64,000 nt of DNA from Planctomycetota bacterium (GTDB lineage: Bacteria > Planctomycetota > Phycisphaerae > Phycisphaerales > UBA1924): NCBI GenBank assembly GCA_018242605.1, contig JAFEBP010000001.1, forward strand, positions 198,118 through 262,117. Reading direction: 5' to 3'. A program made the translations under genes and the position numbers. Below, piece by piece: positions 17,487 through 26,657 of this stretch (position 1 is the first letter of the stretch; each line of letters begins with the position of its first letter). The notes below the pieces were generated by a model, which saw nothing but the letters and a program-made list of their open reading frames with translations, did not search any database and was not told where the DNA came from.

Positions 17487-19553
17487 ATGCGTGTGCCTTT
17501 CCAACTCGCCTTTGTCGCCGTTTGCGCCTCGGTTGTGCACGCCCAGGACATCAACATTGACTTCGACGAGGCGGGCACGCCCGCGGGTTCGCCGCCGCTC
17601 GCTACGTTTGGCGGCGCGGTGAATCAGACGGGCGTGTGGAACGCGGTGCAGGGGGCGGACGCCGGGCCGATCTCGCTGGTGGATACCGCGGGCCAGAGCC
17701 GCGGCGTGGTCTACAAGCGTGTCGGTCTTGCCGGCGTGTTCACGTTCGACAACCCCGATACCAGCGGCGAGTTCCAGTATTTGATCGATGACGTGCTCGA
17801 CGTGGGCTACCTGGGTTCGGAGATCACGATGCGCTTGGAGCGGCTCGTGCCCGGCGCATACCGCGTCTGTACGTACGCGATCTCGCCGGACAATCCGACG
17901 GTGGACAGAACCAGAGTGTTCGTGGTGGGCGCAGCGACGAACAATCCGCAGGTGGTGGGCGGGGCGATGCCTGTCAACTCGTTCCAGCAGGGTGTGACGC
18001 ACGCTCTGCACACATGCCGCGTCGATCTCAGCGGCGTGATGAGCATCAGGGCAGCCGCGGCGGCGGGTTTCGGGTCCGTCAATGGCCTGCAAATCACACT
18101 GCTCGCGCCCGCCCGCTTGTACGTGAGAGCCGACGCCCCCCCGGGGGGCGACGGCACGGGTTGGAACCGGGCGTACAGAACACTCACCGAGGCGCTGGTA
18201 CGTTCCAATTCATCCGGGGGTGAGGTTCGCGAGATCTGGGTGGCGCGGGGCACGTACACGCCCTCGTCCGTCGGAGATGTCAACTCGGCGTTCGTGAACT
18301 CCGGTGCGGCACGCGTGTACGCCGGCTTCGACGGCACTGAAACGGCGTTCCAAGAACGCGACTTGCAACGAAACCCAGTTGTGCTTTCGGGAAGAGTGAA
18401 CGGTGAATCCGGGCCTCGGTCGCGGTGGGTCGTTCGTATCGAGCCTGCCGCGGCGACATTGCCGGATCCGCCGCCCGCGTTTGACGGGTTCACTATCAGG
18501 TATGGTGGTGGCCCGGGCGTCGATGGGGGTGGAGTTCGAATCAGCCGCGCGGGCGAGCTGCTCAGGTGCATCGTCACGGACAATGAAGGCATGAGCGGTG
18601 GTGGGGTGCGCATTGCGAGCGGTGACGCAACGCTGGCGTTTTGCATGCTCCACAACAATCGCGCGATCGAAGGGGGCGCGGTGTACTCAGCGGCCGCTTC
18701 GGTGAGCATCGTTCGGAGCGTCATCGACCGTAATGCCGCGACGTCCTCCGGCGGGGGGCTTTGGATCGGCGGCGGCGGACTGATCGATCATTGTTTGATC
18801 GCTAGCAATACCGGCGGGGGGGTCGCTGGGGTTGGGGCCGGGTTGGCACCGCAGTTTGCCAACTGCACGATCGCGATGAACGCGGGCGGTGCGGCGCCGG
18901 GCGTGGCGCTCACCGACACTTCCGGTCGTGGACCGGGTCCCAGGTTTGACAACTGCATTATCTGGGGGAACGGGGTTGGAGGGAACGGAACGCGGGAACA
19001 GAATCTCTCGTGGAACTTGTGGCCGGCGTTGATCGCGGGAAGTCGCAACCTGATTGGAGGATACACGACCGGGCCGTTGGTGGCCTCCTTTGACGGGGAC
19101 CCGGCGTTTGCACGCCCGCTGGGATTGGACGGAGTTCCCGCGACCGGAGATGAAGACTTCACGCCGTCGGCCGCGTCCGCGGCGATCGACGCCGGCGACA
19201 ACACGCTTGTCAGGCCGGATGTCTATGACCTGGACCTTGACTCCGTCACGACAGAGCGGGCACCGTATGACCTGGCGTTTCTTCCACGATTCGCCGATGA
19301 TCCGGACACGGTCGATACGGGTGTCGCAACTGTGGACACGGCGGTGTGCGACATCGGCGCGTACGAGTTTCAGCCCACGCCGGCGTGTCCCGCCGATTTC
19401 AATCAGGACGGCGGGATTGACGGCGCGGACGTCACGGCGTTTTTCGAGCAATGGGAGCAAGGGCTGGGGGGGGCGGACGTCAACCAGGACGGCGGCGTCG
19501 ACGGGACGGATGTTCTGTTTTTCTTCCAATCTTGGGAAAACGGCGGTTGCTAG
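17487..19553 (+). CDS. Secreted right-handed beta-helix protein with GC-type dockerin
   Basis: The 688-residue product has a signal peptide (cleavage near VVHA-QD, residue 19). Residues about 20-210 form a beta-sandwich-like domain. The middle is a right-handed beta-helix that begins LYVRADAPPGGDGTGWNRAY and continues with GGGVRI / GGAVYS / GGGLWI rungs, resembling polymorphic outer-membrane proteins and 'choice-of-anchor Q' proteins. Two EF-hand-like repeats end in WENGGC. The ATG at 17487 has GAGAG about 8 bp upstream. It is divergent from the giant gene across 261 bp. It is likely a polysaccharide-binding or polysaccharide-degrading surface protein, but no catalytic residues can be named. 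Confidence 0.8.
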   Translation: MRVPFQLAFVAVCASVVHAQDINIDFDEAGTPAGSPPLATFGGAVNQTGVWNAVQGADAGPISLVDTAGQSRGVVYKRVGLAGVFTFDNPDTSGEFQYLIDDVLDVGYLGSEITMRLERLVPGAYRVCTYAISPDNPTVDRTRVFVVGAATNNPQVVGGAMPVNSFQQGVTHALHTCRVDLSGVMSIRAAAAAGFGSVNGLQITLLAPARLYVRADAPPGGDGTGWNRAYRTLTEALVRSNSSGGEVREIWVARGTYTPSSVGDVNSAFVNSGAARVYAGFDGTETAFQERDLQRNPVVLSGRVNGESGPRSRWVVRIEPAAATLPDPPPAFDGFTIRYGGGPGVDGGGVRISRAGELLRCIVTDNEGMSGGGVRIASGDATLAFCMLHNNRAIEGGAVYSAAASVSIVRSVIDRNAATSSGGGLWIGGGGLIDHCLIASNTGGGVAGVGAGLAPQFANCTIAMNAGGAAPGVALTDTSGRGPGPRFDNCIIWGNGVGGNGTREQNLSWNLWPALIAGSRNLIGGYTTGPLVASFDGDPAFARPLGLDGVPATGDEDFTPSAASAAIDAGDNTLVRPDVYDLDLDSVTTERAPYDLAFLPRFADDPDTVDTGVATVDTAVCDIGAYEFQPTPACPADFNQDGGIDGADVTAFFEQWEQGLGGADVNQDGGVDGTDVLFFFQSWENGGC

Positions 19554-19948
19554 TCCCGTTCCTTTTTGTCCCCTCGTCGTCACGATCGACCAACTACAAG
19601 CAGGGCAATAACTCCAAGCGTGGGGTGCTGCGCGTTCCATGCGGACCTGTTCGCGTTATGATCGGACTGGAATTGGGCGAACGGCACAAAAAGCACTCGC
19701 ATTGGTGAATGAAGTGTCGGTATACTGACAAAACGCCGGTTCAACCGGTGATGAGAGGGAACTTTCGTGGCCAGGTGCGTATAGCGATCGTCTCGGTCGC
19801 TTCTCCCGGGCCGAGTGTCTGCAGGGTGCAGACCACGTATCACGAGCGACCTTCGTCGCATCTTGGTGTACGGAAGGAATCATGTGTATAGATGCGGGCC
19901 TTTGTTCGCCCGCCTTTGCTGAGCGGCGTTCTGCCGTGGAGAGTCTTC
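19554..19948. other. Intergenic region upstream of the subtilisin-like protease
   Basis: No gene is supported in these 395 bp. A TATACT at 19721-19726 could be a -10 box, without a convincing -35 box. A dyad CCGGTT-C-AACCGG at 19736-19748 lies about 10 bp downstream, where an operator overlapping the transcription start could sit. Both are weak signals. Confidence 0.35.
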
Positions 19949-22900
19949 ATGAAGCGCTTCGTGCAATCGATTCGACTTGCGAACTTGGCATTTGGTGCGG
20001 CGCTCGCTTTGGGAGTGAGCGCCTCGGCAGGGCATGCCCAGGATGTGATCGCGGGAGCCGGACCCGCTGCGGCGCTGGCGTCCGCAGCGGGAACGACAAA
20101 GGTCACGGTTGAACGCGACGCTCTTTCGGCGTTCAGAACCAGCGACGCGGGCGCGAAGGCGATAATGATCGGCGAGTACGGGGCGTTTTCGGTCTTCCGT
20201 ATCAACGAGGCCACGGCGCCCGCGGCGGTCGTGATCCCGGGTGTGGAACGGCGTGACGACTTTGATCAGGTGATGGTGCGTCGAGGGGCGATCGACTCGC
20301 GGGCGGGCTGGCGGGCCGGGATCGGTGCTGACCCCGCACAAAGGAACAAGCCTGAACGGAACCTGGGATTGGTGCAGTTGCAGGGCCCCGTCAGCAAGAC
20401 GGGCCTGGCGGCGTTGGAAGCGACCGGGGCTCGAATCGTCCATTACCTGCCGCAGAACGCGTACATCGTCTGGACCGAAACGGCAGGGCAGCGCGAGCAG
20501 ATTCTGGACCAGGTGGGTGACGGGAAGGTCTTCCAGTTTTTCGATGATTTTCTGGCGGAGGATGCGCTCTCGCCTGATCTGGACACGCGCTTGGGCGAAG
20601 CGGGCGATGTCGAAGTCACGGTGCAGGTGTACAACGTTGCGAACAACGGTGCGGCCAACGCGGTCGCCGTTGATCGTGTGCAGCAGGTGCTGGGCTTCGC
20701 GACCGGGGTGATCCATCCACCCAGCGCGGTGCTGAACGGTTTGTACACGAACATGACGATCCGCGTTCCGGCGATGACGTTGCCGGTGATCGCGGCGCTC
20801 GACGCGGTGGTGAACGTGGAGCCGTACATCGCTCCCACGATGAACAGCGAACGTCAGGCGCAGGAGATGGCCGGCAACCTGAACGCGGGCGGCACGGCCG
20901 CGTCGGGCGCGGGGTATTTGGCCTGGCTCAACAGTCGCGGATTCCCGACGACGATGGCGTCCTACCCGCTGCTGACGATGGCGGATGACGGTCTGGACAA
21001 CGGTTCGACGTCGCCGCTGGATCAGACGCTGCGCGTGAACGGCGCGGCGGGCGGCACTTCGCGGATCATTTCGAACGTGAACGCTACCAGCGACGCGACG
21101 GGTGACGGCGTGCAGGGGCACGGCCACTTGAATACCACGATCGCGATGGGCTACGACATCGGCCTGGGCGTGCTGGACAACGTGTACCTCAGGGCCCTGG
21201 GAATCAGTCCGTACGGCCGCATCGCGGGCATGAAGATATTCACGAACGCGGGTTCGTACAACACATCCCGGTTCGGCAACACCGACGTGGGGCTGATCGC
21301 GGCCGAGTACAACCAGGGCGCGGACATGAGCAGCAACTCGTGGGGTGCGGCGGTTTCCGGCGCGTACAACGCCACGGCGCAGGCGTACGACTCGGGGACG
21401 CGTGACGCGACGTCGAGCGTGGCCGGCAACCAGCAGCTCTTCTTCATCTTCTCGGCAGGGAACTCCGGGTCCGGGGCCCGCACGATCGGCTCGCCCGGCA
21501 CGGCGAAGAACGTGCTGACGGTGGGGGCGTCGGAGGACACGGACAACGACGGCACCGACGGGTGCGCGATTGCGAACACGGGCGCTGACAACATCCAGCA
21601 GATCATCTCGTTCTCCAGCCGCGGGCCGTGCGCGGACGGGCGAAAGAAGCCCGAGATCGTGGCCCCGGGCACGCACGTCACCGGTCGCGCGAACCCGCTG
21701 GGGACGTACAACGGCACGGGCGTGTGTGATCAGTATTGGCCGAGCGGACAGACGATCTATGCCCGTTCCTCGGGCACGAGCCATTCGACCCCGGCGGTCG
21801 CGGGCATGGCATCGCTCGCGTGGAACTATCTGAATCGGCAGTATGGGATCACGCGGCCCAGCCCGGCGCTGCTCAAGGCGTTCACGATTCACACGGCGCG
21901 GTACCTCAATGCCACGGGCGGCACCCTGCCGGATGCGGCGCAGGGGTACGGCTTTGCCAATATGGATCTGGCCTTCTCGGCGGCGGTGCCGCGGATCATC
22001 GTGGACCAGACGAATGTGCTTGCGGCGACCGGCGCTTCGCAGTCGGTCGCGGGGGCGGTGGCTGATTCGACCAAGCCGGTGCGTGTCGCGCTGGTATGGA
22101 CGGACGCGCCCGGTTCCACAGCGGGCAACGCGTGGGTGAACGACCTGAACCTGTCCGTGACGGTCAACGGCGTGACGTACAAGGGCAACGTGTTCAGCGG
22201 CTCCACTTCGATCAGCGGCGGCACGGCGGACGCGTCGAACAACTACGAGTGCGTCTTCCTGCCGGCGGGCACGACGGGCCCGATGACGGTCACAGTGACG
22301 GCGGCCAACATCGCCGGTGACGGCGTGCCAGGAAATGCGGATACGACCGATCAGGACTACGCGCTGGTGGTGTACAACATGACGCAGACGGGGGTGGCGC
22401 TGTCGGGCACCGGCGCCAACGCGGTTGCCGACAACACGGGCAACGGCAACAACAACACCCGCATCGACCCGGGTGAAACTTCCATCGGCGTCACCGTACC
22501 GGTGCAGAACTCAGGGCCGGATGCGGCCACGGGAGTTTCGGCAACACTGGTTTCGAATACCCCCACCGTCAGCGTGACCACCGCGACCGCTGCGTATCCG
22601 AACCTTTCCGGCGGCGGAGGCAGCGGCTCGAACACGACGCCCTTCGTACTCAACGTGTCGGCGTCGCACACCTGCGGCACGCCGATCTCCTTGACGCTGA
22701 ATATCGCGTCGGCGCAAGGCTCTGGCGTTTACAACTTTACACTCCCCACCGGACAGGCCGGTTCAAACAGCGGGCCCACCACGTTCGCGTACACCGGCCC
22801 GGCGGCAGCCATTCCGGACAATAACGCGACCGGCGTTTCCGTCAACCTGCCGGTGTCGGGGTTGACCGGCACGATCAGCGGGCTCAAGCTTCGCTTCGAC

Positions 22901-25900
22901 GGTTCTTCATGCAACGCCACCGCTGGCTCTACGACCGTCGGCCTTGACCACACGTACGTGGGTGATCTGACGATCTCGTTGCAGAGTCCTTCGGGCACCG
23001 TCGTCACGGTGATGAGCCGGCCGGGCGGCACCGCGAATAGCGGTAATAACTTCTGCGGTACGGTTCTGGATGACGCGGGCGCGTCCTCAATCCAGTCGAT
23101 TTCATCGGCCGCGGCGCCGTGGACGGGCACTTTCAGCCCCAACAGCCCGCTTTCTGCGTTCAACGGACAAAGCCCCAACGGCACGTGGGTGCTCAAGGTC
23201 GTCGACAGCGCGAACGTGGACACTGGTAACGTGCGGGCGTTTTCGCTCCTGGTGTCGACTCAGTTGCCGGCCTCGTGCGATCCTCCGGGGACCGGTGGAT
23301 GCGTCGGGCCCTCCATCACGACCAATCCCGTTACGCAGACGGTGTGCGCGGGCACGTCTGTCTCCTTCTCGGCCGAAGCGACGGGGAGCGCAACACTTGG
23401 ATACCAGTGGCGCAAAGGCACGAATCCGATCGGCGGCGCGACATCGAGCACGTTCACCATTCCCTCTCCGGTCGCGGGCGACGCGGGCAGCTATGACTGC
23501 GTCGTCACCAACGGGTGCGGGACTGCGACCAGCAACGCCGCGATATTGACAGTGAATGTCGGGCCGGGCATCTCGGCGCAACCGTCGCCCCAGACTGTTT
23601 GCGCCGGCTCGCCGGCCTCGTTCTCTGTAACGGCCACCGGCACGCCCACGCCTTCGTACCAATGGCGCAAGGGCACGACGCCGATCGGAGGCGCGACGTC
23701 CTCCACATTCTCCATCGGAACCGTTGCGGCGGGTGACGCGGCCAACTACGACTGCGTCATCACCAACTCCTGCGGAAGCGTGACCACCAACGCGGTTGCT
23801 CTGACAGTGAACTCGGGTCCGTCGATCGGCGCGCAACCCCAGCCGCAGACGGTCTGCGCCGGAACGGGTGCTTCGTTCAGTGTGACGGCGTCGGGCACAC
23901 CCACGCCCACGTATCAATGGCGGAAGAACACGGTCAACATCGGCGGCGCTACCTCCAACTCGTACTCGATTGGAACGGTCGCGGCGGGTGACGCCGCGTC
24001 CTACGACTGTGTTGTCACCAACTCCTGCGGTAGCGTGACGAGCAACAGCGTCTTGCTCAGCGTGAACACCGCGCCCAACATCACCGGGCACCCCGTGACG
24101 GCGACCGCGTGCGCGGGCACGAGCGTGACGTATTCGGTGACGGCCTCCGGCACGCCGGCTCCGTCGTATCAGTGGCGCAAGAACAACTCGAACATCGGGG
24201 GCGCCACTTCGGCGTCGTACACGATTCCGTCCGTCGTTGTCGGCGACGTGGGCTTCTACGACTGTGTCATCACCAACACCTGCGGCAGTGTCACCAGCAA
24301 CGGCGCGTCGCTGAACGTGAACACGGCTCCCTCCATCTCCGGCCAGCCCGTCGCGGCGGCCGTGTGCGACGGCTCGCCGGCTTCGTTCAGTGTTTCGGCG
24401 TCGGGAACACCGACCCCGACCTATCAGTGGCGCAAGAACACGATCAACATCGGTGGGGCGACTTCCAGCACCTATTCCATCGGTGCGGTCGCCGCGGGTG
24501 ACGCGGCGACGTACGACTGCGTCGTGACCAACTCGTGCGGAACTGTGACGAGCAACGGCGCGTCTCTCACTGTGAACAGCAGCCCCGTGATCAGCGGCCA
24601 ACCGCAATCTCAGACGGCTTGCGCGGGTTCCGCCGCAACCTTCAGCGTGACGGCGAGTGGTTCGCCGACGCCGACCTACCAATGGCGTCGCAATACTTCG
24701 CCCATCGGAGGGGCTACCTCGGCCTCCTACTCGATCGCATCGGTCGTTGCGGGCGATGCGGCTTCGTACGACTGCGTGATCACCAACTCGTGCGGAACAG
24801 TCACTTCCGGCGCGGGATTGCTGACCGTGACTGATTCGCCGGTCTTTACGACCGAACCGTCGAGCGTGACGGTGTGCGAAAGTGTCGATGCGACGTTCAC
24901 GGTTGCCGCGACGGGTGCGACTTCCTATCAGTGGCGGCTCAACACCTCGCCGATCGGCGGCGCGAACTCGCCCAGTTACACGGTTGCCGCCTCGGTTTCC
25001 AACGCCGGCAGTTACGACTGCGTCGCGACCAACTCGTGCGGTTCTGTGACAAGCGCCGCGGCGACACTCAATATCGGCGGTCCGGCGCCGGCGAATGACG
25101 ACATCGCGGGCGCGATTCTCCTGTCCGAGGGCGTTGCCCAGGCGGGCAACACCTGCGCAGCGACTGTCGACAGTTCCGCTGCGCCCGAGTGCGGAGGTCA
25201 GTTGATCTCGGCCCCGGGCGTGTGGTTCAAGGTTCAGGGCACCGGGAGCAGCGCTACCGTGGCGCTCTGCGGGAGTTCGTATGACACACGCCTATCGGCG
25301 TACTGCGGCCAAGTCGGCGGTCTCACATGTGTTGCCGGCAATGACGACTTCTGCGGCGTCTCGTCGAGCGTGACCTTCTGCACCCAGGCCGGAGCGGATT
25401 ACTACGTGCTGGTGCACGGGTTCGGCGTCGCGACCGGCGCCTTCACGATCCTGTACACCGATGACGGGGTGGCGTGCACTCCGGTGGTGCGGTGCATCTC
25501 GATCGGCGCGTGCTGCCTGCCGACCGGTTGCGAACAGTTGACCCCGGCGCAGTGTGCGCTGCAGGGAGGAACGTATCAGGGCGACGCAGTGGAGTGCGAT
25601 CAGCCGACGTACGGCGGCGGATTCTCTTCTTCGGATTCGTTCCCGATCGGTATTCCCGACGGTGGCACGAGCCCCGGCATCGCGACGTCGACGATGAACG
25701 TGCCGAGTGGCAGTGGGACTGTGAGCTCTCTGGCGGTGCGAGTCGGACTCGATCACACGTACTGCGGGGATCTGACGGTCACACTCTCCAACGGGACTGT
25801 GACTGCCACCCTATTCAGCGCTGTGGGCGGTTCCAACAACCTCGCCGGGGTGTACACCTTCGCGGATGCCGCGTCGATCGACTTTGCGGCCGCCGCCGGG

Positions 25901-26257
25901 CTCGTCTCGCCCATCGCGGGCGGCGCGTACAAGCCTGCGGATGCGCTCGGCGCGTTCGACGGCCAATCGTTCGATGGCGTTTGGACGTTGACTGTGACGG
26001 ACGACTCGCAGTCCGATGTCGGGAACATCAACAGCTTTGAACTGCTGACGACCACCATTTCTCCGGCTTGCGGCACCTCGTGTCCGGCTTGCGCGGCGGA
26101 TTACAACCAGGACGGAGGCGTGGACGGGACGGATGTGAACAGCTTCTTCGCCGACTGGGAGAGCGGTCTGCCCTGCAGCGATGTAAACCTCGACGGCGGC
26201 GTCGACGGAGCGGACGTTGATACGTTCTTCGTCGCGTGGGAGAACGGCGGATGTTGA
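19949..26257 (+). CDS. Very large secreted subtilisin-like (S8) protease with P-domains, seven Ig-like repeats and GC-type dockerin
   Basis: The 2102-residue protein starts with a signal peptide (cleavage near GHA-QD, residue 30) and a propeptide region. The S8 domain has Asp346 (MADDGLD), His391 (GHGHLNT), an oxyanion Asn in SAGNSG and Ser611 in SSGTSHSTPAVAGM. A proprotein-convertase-type P-domain follows (VGLDHTYVGDLTISLQSPSG), then seven Ig-like repeats of about 84 residues, a PPC-like domain, a Cys-rich GACCLPTGC segment, a second P-domain (VGLDHTYCGDLTVTLSNG) and two EF-hand-like repeats ending WENGGC. The ATG at 19949 has GGAGAG about 6 bp upstream. It is probably a surface-held extracellular protease; the Ig array would act as a stalk or binding surface. 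Confidence 0.92.
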   Translation: MKRFVQSIRLANLAFGAALALGVSASAGHAQDVIAGAGPAAALASAAGTTKVTVERDALSAFRTSDAGAKAIMIGEYGAFSVFRINEATAPAAVVIPGVERRDDFDQVMVRRGAIDSRAGWRAGIGADPAQRNKPERNLGLVQLQGPVSKTGLAALEATGARIVHYLPQNAYIVWTETAGQREQILDQVGDGKVFQFFDDFLAEDALSPDLDTRLGEAGDVEVTVQVYNVANNGAANAVAVDRVQQVLGFATGVIHPPSAVLNGLYTNMTIRVPAMTLPVIAALDAVVNVEPYIAPTMNSERQAQEMAGNLNAGGTAASGAGYLAWLNSRGFPTTMASYPLLTMADDGLDNGSTSPLDQTLRVNGAAGGTSRIISNVNATSDATGDGVQGHGHLNTTIAMGYDIGLGVLDNVYLRALGISPYGRIAGMKIFTNAGSYNTSRFGNTDVGLIAAEYNQGADMSSNSWGAAVSGAYNATAQAYDSGTRDATSSVAGNQQLFFIFSAGNSGSGARTIGSPGTAKNVLTVGASEDTDNDGTDGCAIANTGADNIQQIISFSSRGPCADGRKKPEIVAPGTHVTGRANPLGTYNGTGVCDQYWPSGQTIYARSSGTSHSTPAVAGMASLAWNYLNRQYGITRPSPALLKAFTIHTARYLNATGGTLPDAAQGYGFANMDLAFSAAVPRIIVDQTNVLAATGASQSVAGAVADSTKPVRVALVWTDAPGSTAGNAWVNDLNLSVTVNGVTYKGNVFSGSTSISGGTADASNNYECVFLPAGTTGPMTVTVTAANIAGDGVPGNADTTDQDYALVVYNMTQTGVALSGTGANAVADNTGNGNNNTRIDPGETSIGVTVPVQNSGPDAATGVSATLVSNTPTVSVTTATAAYPNLSGGGGSGSNTTPFVLNVSASHTCGTPISLTLNIASAQGSGVYNFTLPTGQAGSNSGPTTFAYTGPAAAIPDNNATGVSVNLPVSGLTGTISGLKLRFDGSSCNATAGSTTVGLDHTYVGDLTISLQSPSGTVVTVMSRPGGTANSGNNFCGTVLDDAGASSIQSISSAAAPWTGTFSPNSPLSAFNGQSPNGTWVLKVVDSANVDTGNVRAFSLLVSTQLPASCDPPGTGGCVGPSITTNPVTQTVCAGTSVSFSAEATGSATLGYQWRKGTNPIGGATSSTFTIPSPVAGDAGSYDCVVTNGCGTATSNAAILTVNVGPGISAQPSPQTVCAGSPASFSVTATGTPTPSYQWRKGTTPIGGATSSTFSIGTVAAGDAANYDCVITNSCGSVTTNAVALTVNSGPSIGAQPQPQTVCAGTGASFSVTASGTPTPTYQWRKNTVNIGGATSNSYSIGTVAAGDAASYDCVVTNSCGSVTSNSVLLSVNTAPNITGHPVTATACAGTSVTYSVTASGTPAPSYQWRKNNSNIGGATSASYTIPSVVVGDVGFYDCVITNTCGSVTSNGASLNVNTAPSISGQPVAAAVCDGSPASFSVSASGTPTPTYQWRKNTINIGGATSSTYSIGAVAAGDAATYDCVVTNSCGTVTSNGASLTVNSSPVISGQPQSQTACAGSAATFSVTASGSPTPTYQWRRNTSPIGGATSASYSIASVVAGDAASYDCVITNSCGTVTSGAGLLTVTDSPVFTTEPSSVTVCESVDATFTVAATGATSYQWRLNTSPIGGANSPSYTVAASVSNAGSYDCVATNSCGSVTSAAATLNIGGPAPANDDIAGAILLSEGVAQAGNTCAATVDSSAAPECGGQLISAPGVWFKVQGTGSSATVALCGSSYDTRLSAYCGQVGGLTCVAGNDDFCGVSSSVTFCTQAGADYYVLVHGFGVATGAFTILYTDDGVACTPVVRCISIGACCLPTGCEQLTPAQCALQGGTYQGDAVECDQPTYGGGFSSSDSFPIGIPDGGTSPGIATSTMNVPSGSGTVSSLAVRVGLDHTYCGDLTVTLSNGTVTATLFSAVGGSNNLAGVYTFADAASIDFAAAAGLVSPIAGGAYKPADALGAFDGQSFDGVWTLTVTDDSQSDVGNINSFELLTTTISPACGTSCPACAADYNQDGGVDGTDVNSFFADWESGLPCSDVNLDGGVDGADVDTFFVAWENGGC
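23296..25077 (+). repeat. Seven tandem Ig-like domain repeats (about 252 bp each)
   Basis: The YQWRK/YQWRR/YQWRL codons recur near 23403, 23658, 23910, 24168, 24420, 24678 and 24927, a period of 249-258 bp. Each unit has a Cys early (xTVCAG), a YQWR core, a YDCVxTNxCGxVTS stretch and a short linker, so each has a likely intradomain disulfide plus a second Cys. Confidence 0.85.
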
Positions 26258-26657
26258 GACGGCGACCCTGATGGCGGCTCGTTGTGCCATGCCTGCGTCC
26301 CTGAGCGGCAATGACAGCACGTCGTTCGAAGGCCGGTGCGCACCATTGGTGAGAGGGTCGGGGACTTCCGAGGCCTCGTGCCTTTGGATACGGTGTGGGT
26401 CGATTCGACGCCGCGATTCCAACAACGTCTTCGGCATGTCGCCGGACGCCCGTAGATTCCCCGGTGTGCTTCCGCGTGCCCGGCGGTAAAGCGCACAGCA
26501 TTCAGAGGGAATCGCGCTGCGATGGCGATTCAGCTCAGATTGCTCTTGAAGTGAAATGCAAGTTATGGTACCTTGTTGCGGTATTCAGAGACCTATGTTG
26601 AAGTCTCGGTCCGGTGTATCCCAGTTCTGGGCTGCAACCCGCATTCAGGAGAAGCTG
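26258..26657. other. Intergenic region with promoter of the duplicated-domain dockerin gene
   Basis: No gene is supported in these 400 bp. The last 110 bp are AT-richer and hold the candidate promoter at 26546-26574 and the ribosome-binding site GGAG just before 26658. Confidence 0.5.
26546..26574 (+). promoter_or_regulatory. Candidate sigma70-type promoter
   Basis: TTGAAG at 26546-26551 and TACCTT at 26569-26574 are separated by 17 bp, about 84 bp upstream of the start at 26658, inside an AT-richer segment. The -10 box is only a partial match. Confidence 0.4.

Noticed and set aside
18535..18560. GTTCGAATC resembling a tRNA T-arm
   Set aside because: It is inside the beta-helix coding sequence and has no acceptor or anticodon arm around it; a similar hit at about 49917 is likewise coding. 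No tRNA gene was found.
19880..21892. 670-codon open frame on the minus strand
   Set aside because: Arg/Val/His-rich antisense frame of the subtilisin-like protease gene, without any motif or ribosome-binding site.
23296..25077. Regularly spaced repeats that might suggest a CRISPR array
   Set aside because: The period is about 252 bp and stays in frame, encoding Ig-like domains. No CRISPR array was seen in the window.
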